NCBI GenBank assembly: GCA_026686845.1
Contig: JAIVEN010000007.1
Span: 33,167,001 to 33,231,000, forward strand
Origin: Adenanthera pavonina
Lineage: Eukaryota > Streptophyta > Magnoliopsida > Fabales > Fabaceae
Length of the DNA stretch: 64,000 bases
Direction of reading: 5' to 3'
How positions within the stretch are numbered: position 1 is the stretch's first letter; each line of letters opens with the position of its first letter. The position numbers were made by a program, and so were the translations under genes. Below are positions 50,074-61,321 of the stretch, one piece after another. Under the pieces are notes generated by a model that did no database searches, was not told where the DNA came from, and saw only the letters and a program-made list of their open reading frames with translations.

Positions 50074-50551
50074 TATAAGTTGGGGGCGCTGATAGTCCTG
50101 CGTGCGAATAGGACTTCGCGACATGTCACTCCAACATTACTAATACATTATTGATTAATTTGGATTTAAATTAAGTCAAGTTTATTCAAATAAAAAAAAA
50201 TCTTTTAATATTTTTTTACTTATATTATAATACTTAAAATCGAGACTTTTTGAACCATTAATTGCTAGCTCGATTTGTGATTTTTGGTCTAGCCAATCAT
50301 ATTTCATGAATGAATTTTTCACCTTGTACAAGTTTTCAACTTTTCTTTTGGTCGCATTCTTATCTATAGATTAAAAAAATAAAATTCCTTCTAGTTATCT
50401 TCTTTCTTCCTTTTAGAGAGAATCCTAATTCTTTTCTTCCAGCAATATTAAGAGAAAAGAATCTTTCTAAAAGAATAATTGATCCATACACTCTTTTCAT
50501 CTTGACTTTTAAAATGGATCCATCCAGTTTCCGTGTGAGAATTTTCACATC

Positions 50552-52632
50552 CTAGTTGGCTGTACAATCAGCAGGAGCAAAAGAAACCTTTCCTTCTGCA
50601 AGATCATACGCCACCTGAAAATTGATCTGAGCAATATTTCCCAGAATCGACATGCTTTCACTGGGAATCACAAGCAAGCAAAGCAAGTCATCCTTGACGG
50701 TGAACATGTTCCCATGGTGCAACCTCAGATCAGCGTTCGTGAAATGCATCACAAACTCAGGACCTTCCATCCCATTCTCATATCTGAAACACAAATCCAA
50801 CGGGTCAGGTGGGTTCACCACCGGTTCAACACCCATGGCTTCCCTCACTGCAGTTCTGAGCTCCCTGTAAAAACTCGATTCCAGAACCGTCAACGTTGTC
50901 CCCGAATCAATCACTATGTTGCCTCCACTTTGACCTGTCTGAACTGTCTTGTGCCCCACGGTAACAGCTTCGAGATTGACATAGTAAAATGTTGTTGGGG
51001 TTTTGGTTATCAGAGGGGTGGACATGACCATGGATCCTGATGATAAGGTTGCTTCGTTTCCGAACTTGAGTTTGCTGGTGGTGTTGGATGAGAAAGGAAG
51101 GAGACAGTAGGAGAATTTGTGGCTGATTTGATCGCCAAGTTGGGAAACCAATGACAGAGGACCACCTCCGAGGCCTACAATTCCTGTATTGTCTTCAAAC
51201 TGATTGTTGTGCCCACATCCAAACACAGTTGTGGGAGACGAAACGGCATTGCCGAAGTTGATTGTCTCAGTGGCTAAGTCTCCTGTAGTGAATGACTGGT
51301 CTCCGTATTTATAAAAGTACCTGTTGAATATATAGTTTGTACATGAAGTCCTACTTTAGAGATAAGATGATTGGTATATTTAAATGACTTGGAGTCATAG
51401 AATAAACTGTTATATTTTTTTTTTTGTAAGATATATCTCTTTAAAACCCCACTTAGTGGGATAAGGCTATTGTTGTTGTTGTTGTTGTTGTATATCTCTT
51501 TAAAATGTAGTTATCTGTTCCTAATGATCTTAAGGCGGGTTATACGATTTTGCATAAATACAATTCTGAGCTTTTGTTGTAGGGGGGAAAATCTCGTGCA
51601 GATTTTGATGTGGCTAGTAGTATAACCTGCAGAGTGGAGCTTTTTTTTTCCTGAAGCAGTTAATTATATTATGTATAGTTGAAAAAAATATCCACATGTA
51701 ATATTTATATTAAAAAACTGATAAAAAACATTTTTAAGATGTAAGAATGCTGCTTCTATAATAATCTACCATTGTTCATATATTCATGTATATTTTAATA
51801 TTTATCTCATACATGTTCTAAAATTTAGGAATTTTTTATCTTTTTATTTGAGTTCATGAATATTCTATTATATTTATTTTATACATGCCCTATTTCAAAA
51901 TACTAAAAACAAAAAAGGAATATTTTTCCCCATGACAATGATACACAATGGTGCATACCTATTAATTCATATGAACAACTTCTTTTATCCTCTAATTAAT
52001 AATTTTTTTAATTCATTCACATGTCAATAAATCATAAGTATTGAAATAACATAGATGTATCTAGGCATAACAATGCAAATACATAAATGGAACCTAAATT
52101 TTCATCTCTTCATGCATTCCTGAGTACACATGCATTTCTATATTTTGTTTTAACAGTACCTGCATTCATTTGAATTCCCACAGGCTTGTCTGGGCAGGGA
52201 ACTGCAAGGTTGTGAATCACAAGGCAGCACCATGAAAGTTGAAGATTTTGTTGGATCAAATGCGTCTTGAGGATCGCACGACCCACAAGGCAAACACGGT
52301 ACCCACACAAGGTCGCTTCCTGTGTCTGCAGCTGCATGAAACTCCACCAATGGAGTCCCCATGAATATCTTCATCAGATAATCTCCTCCGTTTGGTGTTA
52401 TAACAGCTCCACCGTCACCCTGAAAGTGTTTGACTCGAGAAATGGAGCGCATGGCTGCATGTATGATGACATCTGAATGTGACAGAGAAGAGTTATAAAA
52501 TGGTGACAGAGCTGAGTCTCGATGAATAAGGTCGATGCTGAAACTGGTAATTAGGGTTTTCTCGTTAGCTACAGAAGGAGATAGAGTTGAGAGAGAGAAT
52601 AGCACTGCAAGAAACTGTGCTATAACATTCAT
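50552..52632 (-). CDS. Secreted aspartic protease, nepenthesin/CDR1-like (A1 family)
   Basis: Apoplastic or vacuolar aspartic peptidase of the plant A1B group; Arabidopsis CDR1, a relative, acts in disease resistance. Two exons, 52632-52160 and 51320-50552, totalling 1242 bp and 413 residues. A hydrophobic signal peptide spans residues 1-22. The sequence IDLIHRDSALSPFY is the usual CDR1-group prosegment motif. The active-site motifs DTGS (Asp103) and DSGT (Asp296) are both intact, with the Cys-rich nepenthesin insert (PCLPCGSCDPQDAFDP) after the first. The C-terminus has SMSILGNIAQINFQVAYDL. The intron splits an Arg codon (AG|G). CDR1-type genes are often intronless, so the intron is somewhat unusual; it carries a 44-bp retroposon insertion. 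Confidence 0.93.
51432..51505 (+). mobile_element. 44-bp truncated retroposon with perfect 15-bp target duplication
   Basis: Target duplication TATATCTCTTTAAAA occurs at 51432-51446 and 51491-51505. Between them, 51447-51490 begins CCCCACTTAGTGGGATAAGG and ends in a (TTG)n tail. That tail resembles the 3' ends of plant Au-like SINEs or RTE LINEs, so this is an extreme 5' truncation. It lies in the only intron of the aspartic protease gene. Confidence 0.82.
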
Positions 52633-53507
52633 GTTTGAAGAGTTTGTATGAGGAAGAGGATTTTAGGTAAGTCCTGGGGTGCTTCAATTTATAGAAAGCT
52701 TTCAAATGCCTTTAGTCCGTAGAGAAGATGATTTCCATTGTTTCAAGCGTTGTTCTAAACATCATAAAATAGTTTAATAAATTCTGCAGTTTTAATTTAG
52801 ATGACACGAGAGTTAAAGGAATATCTCTCAATCTGACTCTTCCAAAGTTTCTTGAAACAAGCATGTTCCCTTGATGTGTATGAAGTCTTTGATTCAATAA
52901 GGTATTGCTTACAATAGTGAAATACCTATGAGGACAAACAAAGTCAAGATTCTATTGTGAATTTAATCAAAAAATTACAAAAGATTCTATTGTGAAATGC
53001 GAAAGGCAAGAAATGCACAATAAAATAAAATAATCTTTTTTTTAAAAGAAAGTTTGTTAGCTTTGACCGAAAAAGGGTGACAAATTGGTTTAAATTAAAC
53101 TAGACAATAAATTATTAAAAAGAAATTCAAAAGAAGTAATAAAGGGAAGAAAGAAGAAACGTGGGATGACAAATTTCAAAATTTTTCTGCTTGACACCTG
53201 ACTGGCATCTCTCATTAAGATGATTTTCTGACACCTAAAAATAAATTGAATAGTTGTGATTCGATAAGAAAATAATAATTTGAGTTGCGCCTAAGTGGCT
53301 ACTGCTTGATATTAATACTGGTGTCTCTCTCCTACCAATTGTTATCACAAAAGAATCAAAATATACACACACACATACGTAAGTGTGTGTTGGATGGAAT
53401 CTTATCTTATTATTTAAAATATCGGTTGAAGAGAAAATTCAAACCGGTTAACAAGATTTTCTGTTCAGAGCATCAGACAACAGTAGCAGCTTGTTCAATT
53501 ACAATTG
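52633..53507. other. Bidirectional promoter region, protease and methyltransferase
   Basis: About 875 bp between two divergent start codons, AT-rich, so it must supply both promoters. A short CA repeat lies at about 53365-53376. No TATA box assigned. Confidence 0.5.
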
Positions 53508-56092
53508 ATGTCGTTACTGAGATTCTGGTCAGGTTCAATTGCAATTCAGAAACCCCGAGCAAGATTTCCGTGTAGATTCTTCGCTCCTTCTCAAAGATAC
53601 ACTTCGCGCAGTAGCTCCGGATATTTCTATTCTTGCCTGAAGCCCAATCAGCTAAATGGAGCACATCTCCAATCTTCTTCGCTCCCCAGAGATTATCCCC
53701 TTTCTGGTCCACAATACCCCTCAACCTAGCGTCAGATTGGTTTCTTTCATAGGATTGACCCTAACCCATGTGCGATATTTTCCGCAAATGCCCTTTTTTT
53801 CAGGAATGGAGGATGCCCTGGTGAGCTATCTCTTTGGTAAGACGAAGGCAACGGACGTTGCTCACATGTATGCACTTTATGACTTTTTCTTTTCCCGTAT
53901 TGCTATCTTGAAAAGTTTTTGTTTAAATTCCTGCAGCAATATGAAGTGTTGTCTGGAGTTTGATAAGAGAGTCGGTCACAGTGTGACTCAATTTTGAAGT
54001 ATCAGTTATTCCTAGCCAGGTGGTAGTTATAGGGGATAAATTAATTGGGCTTACACCTGTATGGCTAAATGTTCTTCATAATAATTCTCTACCCAAATGC
54101 AATTTTGTTGGCTGCCTAAAGTCCTTCAAACTTTTGTACGTTGGCAGCTCTATTTATAGCTTAGAATGATCATATTAACCTTGATGTATTTGACTAATAT
54201 ATGTACATATATTTATTGTATAAGAATATGATACTTTGAACCTACATTGTGCTTTAGTTTGTTCATGTGAGAACCATACTCACTGGAGAGTACTCAGTAC
54301 TGATCGCACCCTGCACTTGTATTATAGAAGTCCTGCCGTGGGGCTGAACGGTTTAATTTTTCTTATTTGTGTCCATGACTTGGGAGTATGGGAAAGGGAA
54401 GAGGATAGAGATTGAACTTCAATACATCGAGTTTACCAGGTTTCAGTTGGCTATCAACTCACTGACTGAACAACATTTATCTTTTTTGTAAAAAAAAAAA
54501 GAAAGAAAGAATGAGCAATTAAATTTGGGTCAAAATCCATATCTTTAGCATGTGTAGCAAAGTTCAATTTAATGCATCATAGAGGGCCTCTGTTATATGC
54601 ATCAGCTGGTAAACATGAGCTTTGGTTGAGTTAAATGTAATTATATACCAACTTATTAAAGCATTCAAATTGGCATATCTAGTGACAGTAGCCTTTCAAC
54701 ATATATTTTCTTGTACTGCTTATTTTTATGCATGTTTTATTACTCATTCCTTATTTTCAACATGCCTTGTGATGGGATGGTTTGACCTATAAGTGTTGTT
54801 CTAACCAGGTTATGGAAACATGTTGTCCAGAAAGGGGATACAGTTGTTGATGCCACTTGTGGCAATGGTTATGACACCTTAGCAATGCTCAAATTGGTTG
54901 CTGATGATTCACATAAAGGTTTTGTTTATGCATTGGACATTCAAAAAGATGCTTTGGATATTACTTCGTCCTTGCTGGACAGATCCCTTAATTCAACTGA
55001 GGTAAAGACTACAACTGAGCATATAATTTCAACTCTAACGTGGTATAGACTGACAACTATTATTTATATGATATTCACACACCTAATTTTTTTATCCTTA
55101 TTCAAATAATTGACTTGTTACTTTTTCTTTTGCTTGGCTGTGTCTATTATTTGGTATGTAATAAACCTTGAGCATAGCCTTATAATTTTTGCTTATTTAT
55201 TTCAAAAACAACTATGAACTATAGTATCACCAGTCATCGCCATTAACTGAAAAATATATGCAGAAACAACTTATCAAGCTCTTCAACATCTGCCATAGTA
55301 GAATGGATGAAGTTATTACAAGCAATGTCTCCGTTAGGTATTCACTTTTCCTTTAGTTTCTTCATGCCTTTATCCTTCTCTGCTATTGATTGGTTGGTAT
55401 CTGATACTGGCAAGTCAGCAAGACTCTGGTCAACTGATTTGGTCTATCCATAAGTCTGATTTTATTATCTTATTTATTGCTTGATTGGTCCTGAAATAAA
55501 TTCAACAACAAACTGTAATCTTGATTATTGTTTCCACATGTGTATATTAGGTTATGGATACACATAAATTTATCATGATCAGATGGATTTTTTTTTTTTG
55601 GTAAATTTAAGGCTTAATTCCTATCTTATGTGCTGGGTATTTTAGGCTTGTTGCTTTCAACTTAGGTTACCTTCCTGGTGGTGACAAAGAAATAATTACA
55701 AGATCGGAAACAACAATACTGGCACTGGAAGCTGCCAAGAGAATTTTAATGCCAGGAGGGCTTATCAGCATAGTGGTTTATGTGGGGCACGCTGGTGGAT
55801 GGTGATAGTCCTTACTTTCTAGCCTCTATTATTAATACATGTTTTCTTATTGCCCAATATGTTAATTTGCTTTCAATTTCAGTTATATATGAATGGTCAT
55901 TACTCTTGATTGAATTGTTAATAGTCCAATGTTTTCAAGTCTATAATGTTTTATGCTCTCCTGTACAGGGAAGAATTGGAGAGTATTGAAGCTTTTGCTG
56001 CTCAACTGTCTACTGAGAATTGGATCTGCTGCAAGCTCCAGATGCTGAACCGGCCATCTGCTCCAATACCCATTTTCTTATTCAAAAGATAA
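53508..56092 (+). CDS. SAM-dependent methyltransferase, rRNA_methylase (YtqB) family, probably organellar
   Basis: Putative RNA methyltransferase of the Rossmann-fold family typified by bacterial YtqB; the plant substrate is not established here. Six exons: 53508-53706, 53804-53867, 54809-55001, 55264-55337, 55646-55801, 55969-56092, totalling 810 bp and 269 residues. Residues 1-65 are rich in Arg, Ser and Phe with few acidic residues, like a plastid or mitochondrial transit peptide. The domain starts at SGMEDALVSYLFGK. The SAM-binding motif I DATCGNGYDT is at residues 102-111, VYALDIQ follows, then NLGYLPGGDKEI and the end PSAPIPIFLFKR. At the exon 5/6 junction the model reads GHAGGWEELE where relatives usually have Arg or Lys before EELE. 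Confidence 0.9.
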
Positions 56093-56478
56093 CGCAAAAA
56101 ATGTCTGTTCTGGTATTATTCTTTCCTTGTGATTTTTAAATTAAACTTTCACCTGAGCCAGCCGTTAGGGGTGTCCTGTTCTGTTTCTTTGGTTGAAAGA
56201 ATGTTATCTTTGCTGGCTCCTCTACCAGAAGACTGAATTATATGTATGGCTGGAAATTAGTTTAATGAAACCTTTTATTTGACTGTCTCAGTTCAATCTT
56301 CTTTGGAAACCACCCTCACTCCTGAGTTTATCCTGACCACAGCATGATTCTCGTCTGACCATGAGACACGTGGGAATTTACTCATCCCACTAAATCTACA
56401 AACAGATGGTACTGAATATTAAATTATAAATATTCAATTCTAAATAAAATCATTTTAGAAGTATGAAAATGGATGCCA

Positions 56479-56551
56479 GCTGGAATAGCTCAGTTGGCTA
56501 GAGCGTGTGGCCGTTAACCACAAGGTCGAATGTTCGAGCCCTCCTTCTCAT
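56479..56551 (+). pseudogene. tRNA-Asn(GTT) relic
   Basis: Closely matches plant tRNA-Asn in the acceptor 5' strand, D arm (A-box TAGCTCAGTTGG), anticodon arm with GTT, and most of the B-box TTCGAGCCC. The 3' acceptor strand TTCTCAT pairs poorly with GCTGGAA and the T-stem 5' strand GAATG mispairs with CCTCC. I call it a decayed or inactive copy. Confidence 0.75.
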
Positions 56552-56732
56552 AGAACCTCACAAATGGATTTATCCACCAAAAAGTGGGTCTTATTATAGC
56601 TTCTTCATGTCAAAATTTATGCTAAATTTTAATCAGGCCCGAGTTATTGAAAAGGAAGAGGAAGAGAGAGAGAGAGAGACTATAGAAACACAGCGAGTAA
56701 AGCAGAAGTCAAAACAGTCAAGTCTCAATGCA

Positions 56733-56805
56733 CGATCGCGATGGGACTCGAACCCACAATCTCCCGCTCCGGAGGCGAGCGCCTTATCCATTAGGCCACG
56801 CGATC
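56733..56805 (-). tRNA. tRNA-Arg (anticodon CCG)
   Basis: 73-nt cloverleaf on the minus strand with no intron. The acceptor stem GATCGCG pairs perfectly with CGCGATC, discriminator G. D stem GCCT/AGGC, anticodon stem CTCGC/GCGGG around loop CTCCGGA giving CCG, T-loop TTCGAGT. A-box TGGCCTAATGG and B-box GGTTCGAGTCC are intact. A TTTT terminator lies downstream on the minus strand (AAAA at 56711-56714). It decodes the CGG arginine codon. Confidence 0.95.
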
Positions 56806-57929
56806 AGGATGCTGAATTCTTTTGTTATATTTTTAATTAAAGGAAAATCAAGAGCGTCCGTTCTCCAATGACAACTACTTTTTAAGAAAATTTAGATCAA
56901 TCAATAATTCATTACTTTATTAGAATAAATATCACCAAAATTATTAATTAATTAATATCTACATATGTGATTATTTTTATTAAAAAATAAAGGTTATTGG
57001 ACTAATATATTTCAAAAGTTGAAACAATTATAAATTCACAAACGGAGCTCTTACCTTGGAAATTTACTCCACCCTGAAATTACCTCTCCATATATATTGC
57101 AATCCCTTCTCTTCTCATGACATTTATGTTAATAGAAGAGATATACCTTTTGGCTGCTAATATATATATATATATATACACACATGTGCTTTAATTATTT
57201 TTTGTTATTGAATCTTAATGGAAGCATATGGTCAAAGGCCAACAAGAACATTTCCTTTTACCAAAAGAATACCTATCTATTGTTTATTTGATGTTAAAAG
57301 AAATAAATAATTGCAATAATTATAATACATTACTCTTAATATTTCATTTTTACCAATACAGTACTAACATTTGGTTCTTCGAATTCATACCATACTTATT
57401 TCCTTTAGGAAGGATACGATGTCATAAAAAGATCCAGCCCTTGACCAGATGTGAAAATTTTTGGCTTTGGCTGAAAAAATATGAAGATCCTTTTGTAAGC
57501 ATTTATAATAAGAGAGAATATTTTCATTGTTCAGTTTAGTGTGGAAGTTTTGGACATTTAAATCCTCTCCTAAAAACATTGTGGTGTCTTCTCTTATGTG
57601 AAATTTGATCCCTTAACTTGATTTAACAATTACAAGAAATACTTAATCCAACGGTTAATATATACATATAATATATTAAAGCCGTTAGATCAAGTCTCTT
57701 TCTCAATTGTTTGAACAAATCAATGAATCAAATTTTAAACAGAAGAGAACTACATGATTTTAGATAACAGAGTATTTATTTCTAAAGTTTCTGATTCCGT
57801 TAGGTTAAGGTTTAATAAAGTCTAACCTAAATGACCCCCAAAAAAAAAAAAGAAAGAAAATGGAAAAGCACATATTCCGTAACTGCCTCCAACCTCCCCT
57901 GAAATATCTGAACCCACAAAGCAGCAAGA

Positions 57930-58432
57930 ATGAAGGCAGTTTATCTCGTTTTCTTTCTCTCTTATTATTTAACTCTTCACTCACTTACTTCTCAAACTAA
58001 CATCCTCAGCTTCTTCTTGCACTCTCCAAGGTATCTTCTCTCTCTCTCTCTCTCTCTGACATGTTTTACGTACATAGTACATGTCTTTCTGTGTTACTGC
58101 ATTTGTGTCTCTTCATTCACATCTTCTACCTAATCACACCTTCTTTCTTGTTTCTAATTACTTCTTCACTTAACAAGCACGAGTATATATATCTCCTATA
58201 TAAACGCGACGTGATAATTAAAGATGCTTTGTGACACAGATAAAGTAAAACAGTCTTCAAATAGTATTTGAAATATCATGTCTGATATGAGTGCCACACT
58301 TATACAGTAGTATTCTAGTACTAGTGTCGGTTTCTAATAATTGACTGCACCTTCAAACACACAGGTTGACCATTATCATAATTTTCTGCTAAACTTAAAC
58401 ATTTTATTCTTTTTGCCTATTGCAGCAGCTAG
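57930..58432 (+). promoter_or_regulatory. Candidate spliced upstream ORF in the bHLH leader
   Basis: An ATG at 57930 opens a hydrophobic frame (MKAVYLVFFLSYYLTLHS start) to a strong donor CCAAG|GTATCT at 58030/58031. Joining to the acceptor TATTGCAG at 58425 (or 58428) stops after one or two more codons at TAG 58430-58432, 23 nt before the main ATG. It could act as a uORF. A TATA-like TATATAAAC at about 58196 offers an alternative start inside the intron. Confidence 0.4.
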
Positions 58433-58455
58433 CGGGTCTACTTTGTTTCCGAGTA

Positions 58456-60839
58456 ATGGCACTGCCACTAAGCACGTACTTCAACTGGGAAACCTCCATG
58501 AACGATCCAGAAATGAGCAGTTACTGTTCCTTCTTCCAGGACGACACACCCCCACTTCCAGATTATTATTCAGATCATGAAAGCTTCTTCTTCCTTAATG
58601 ATCCAAACAGTGCATTGTTTGACTATTGTCATTCCTTCCCAGAATTAACCTACCCTCATCAGTATCAAACACCATCTCTGCCCTCTGACTATAGCATCTT
58701 CCCATGTGATGATCAGATCCTCCATCCCTACCCTAAACGCCAGAAGTTGTGCTTTGAAGATAATTATCAATATTTACCATACCATAATGATGATTATTTC
58801 TTTGAGGGGTTTGTGCAAAGTAATCATCCTTACTGTTGTTCCTTAGTGCCGGAGTTTAATGCTGAAGTTCCACCACTGCAGCTTTCGGCGGTGCCGGCAA
58901 GTGATTATAGTGAGAAGAAAGGGTGTGGGGGTGGGGTGGTGAAGGCGACGGTGTCGGCGCAGAGCATAGCGGCGAGAGAAAGGAGGAGGAAGATCGCAGA
59001 GAAGACGCAGGAGCTAGGGAAGATGGTGCCAGGTGGGTGTAAGATGAACACAGCTGAAATGCTTCTTGCAGCTTCCAAATATGTCAAGTACTTGCAAGCC
59101 CAAGTTGCCTTGCTTCAGCTTATGAACACAATTCAGGTATCTAATAATCTCTCTACTTACTGTTAAATGTAAAAGTTTATTTCGAATCTTTTAAAGGTTT
59201 TCGATCATAAAGTTCTTACACAGTACTTCGAAGAGATAGAAAAGAAAGAGTTATCTCTTCCAAAAACCCTATAAAAATTTTATAATGATAATGATTGATT
59301 GCTTATAACTTCTATTGACCATAATGCAATACTTGGAATTAAACCTGAAAACTGTGCCTGTTAATTGTTATATAACGTCTAGGAATAGTTTATATTAATG
59401 TGTAAGAATTAATTAATGTGGAGAAGCTGCTGTCATCTGTTGAGTTGACGTTATATAATAATGTATATTATTGTCAATTTTTTTGTGTGTAACTCGTGGA
59501 TATATGATTAATTGAAGTGTTTACTTCATAATATGTTTTGTGTACTTTCTTTCTACCAAATCTAATTAGCATAGTTTCCAAGTGTCTACTGACTGTCCAA
59601 TTTATGTTTTGTTTGTTGAAAACCTTTTGATGTCTTTTTGGTTCATATGTTGCTAATGTTTTGCCTATCTTCTGTATTTATTTTTTAAAATAAATAAATA
59701 GAAAGTGCTAGAATATATTCGAATATATATATATATATATATATATAAAAGAGGTGAGGGGAGAGAAATTTGAGGAATCAGTTAGGTGGATGAGAGGACA
59801 TGGTCAACATGAGGGAATCTTTAGGAACAAGCGAACATTAAAAAAAGAGAGAGAGAGAGAAGAGGGGTTGGGGGGGGGGGGGTGGTTTTGTTGTATTTAA
59901 GAAAAAACCATAAAAAAGGCTAGTTAAGTAAATATTGTGCATAAAATTTTTAACGGTCTTGGTCAGAAATTTGGAATATTCCCTCAAGATTTTTTTTTTG
60001 GTTTTTTTTCTCATTTAAGAACCAATAAACAATAATTAAATATTTACTACGACCAAATGAATTTTTTTACCTCTTAATTTTATATGATTAACTGTTTTTA
60101 AAGAAAAACTGCTTCGTATATTGTAATTCTATAAATAAAATTACAAATTTGATAACAATTTTACAAAAAAAATTACGGACCTGATGTCCTGAAATGAGTA
60201 CTACCCCAAGTCTTCTTACCCTTTACTTTTTTAAAAAAAAATGAATGCCCTTTATTAACTTTAATTTTAATGTTTGTTCAGTTTATCACAAAAAATATTA
60301 TTTATACCAAGCATTTTTTTTTATATTTTTATTTATGATATACACTCACGAATCACTTTGATCATATCCTTGTTTAATGGACTGCCCCTACCGAAAAAAA
60401 AACAAAGAAAGAAAGAAAAAGAAAACAAATGTCTCTACCATTATAGACTAGTTTTCATTGGCAACATATTTTGAATTTTATTTGTCAATATTTAGAATCA
60501 TTAACAAGCTCATCACATGCTTTAAAACGTTCCAATGATTCTACCACTGATTAATAATCAATGATCTGCATTCTCTGTTATTTAATATCATCATTCTCGA
60601 TTACTTTGTAGGAAGATAAGGCATCAACTACAAGTGATGATCAAGATCTGCAATTGCCAGCACTGCTTGGCTGTCCCTGTGTTGAAGAGAAGCTCTACTT
60701 GCAGGAAAAGTGCTTTGTTCCACAACACTTCATCACCACCTTGACAAATCATACTGATATCCAAGCAAGACCTTTCATTCTCAAGGATCTTAATCTGTTG
60801 ATTGCTGCCACAGACACTGAGAAGAAACAGCTCCAATAA
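58456..60839 (+). CDS. bHLH transcription factor, bHLH52/53-like
   Basis: Two coding exons, 58456-59136 and 60612-60839, totalling 909 bp and 302 residues; the start is the first ATG after a leader acceptor. The N-terminal 160 residues are rich in Tyr, Phe, Pro and Asp, like an activation region. The bHLH domain is at about residues 167-222: basic region SAQSIAARERRRKIAEKTQE, loop VPGGCKMN, helix 2 TAEMLLAASKYVKYLQAQVA. The usual His of the HER triad is Gln/Ser here while Glu and Arg are kept, as in the RHD6/RSL and bHLH52/53 groups. Exon 2 encodes a C-terminal tail ending TEKKQLQ. The 1.5-kb intron has a TA repeat and a G-run. Its 3' end converges on the sulfurtransferase gene 0.48 kb away. 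Confidence 0.92.
59137..60611 (+). other. bHLH intron with simple repeats
   Basis: About 1.5 kb, AT-rich, holding a (TA)n tract at about 59722-59746, a GA tract at about 59844-59860, and a G-run of about 12 at 59871-59882. No ORF of interest. Confidence 0.7.
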
Positions 60840-61321
60840 TCAATCTTGTTTTGTTTTCCTTAATTACTGTAATTATTAATGTTCTTCTGCTAGTTGTTGT
60901 TGTTGTCTTCATCTTTCAGTTCTTTTTGGTTCAATGTAATCCGTGAATATTTGCCTTCTCTTTGCCCTTGAATCATATTTGCATTAAAAATAAATAGAAA
61001 AAGAAACCATTTTTTTTCTTGCTGTTCTCATGCACTTCATCGTCTGGCAAGTCACTTTTCTGTCTCACATTCAACTTTTCTATGAATGAAACAAGCTAAT
61101 ACCGTACATTTAACTTTTCTATCAGGTTCTCATGAACAATCCATTCAGATTATTATGGTAAACCACAAGCTTCAATAACAATTTTTATCAAGGTTCAATC
61201 ACATTTGCCATTTTATCGTTGAGAAAAAAAAAGGGAAGAAGCAAAACAAAAAAATGAAAAAAAATGTCGTACTCAAGATGGTTGACTCTGGTGGATACAG
61301 CTCCTTCCCTCACAGATACAT
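60840..61321. other. Convergent spacer, bHLH and sulfurtransferase 3' ends
   Basis: About 480 bp between two stop codons, holding both 3' untranslated regions. Nothing else recognised. Confidence 0.5.

Larger units (their letters stand above)
56093..58455. other. Intergenic region carrying tRNA sequences and the bHLH leader
   Basis: About 2.4 kb. Apart from one tRNA gene, one tRNA relic, a GA tract at about 56657-56680 and the bHLH 5' leader (from roughly 57900), it is AT-rich and without coding signal. AT repeats at 57159-57178. Confidence 0.5.

Noticed and set aside
56505..56840. 111-codon ORF running through both tRNA sequences
   Set aside because: It translates tRNA sequence and a GA microsatellite; not a protein gene.
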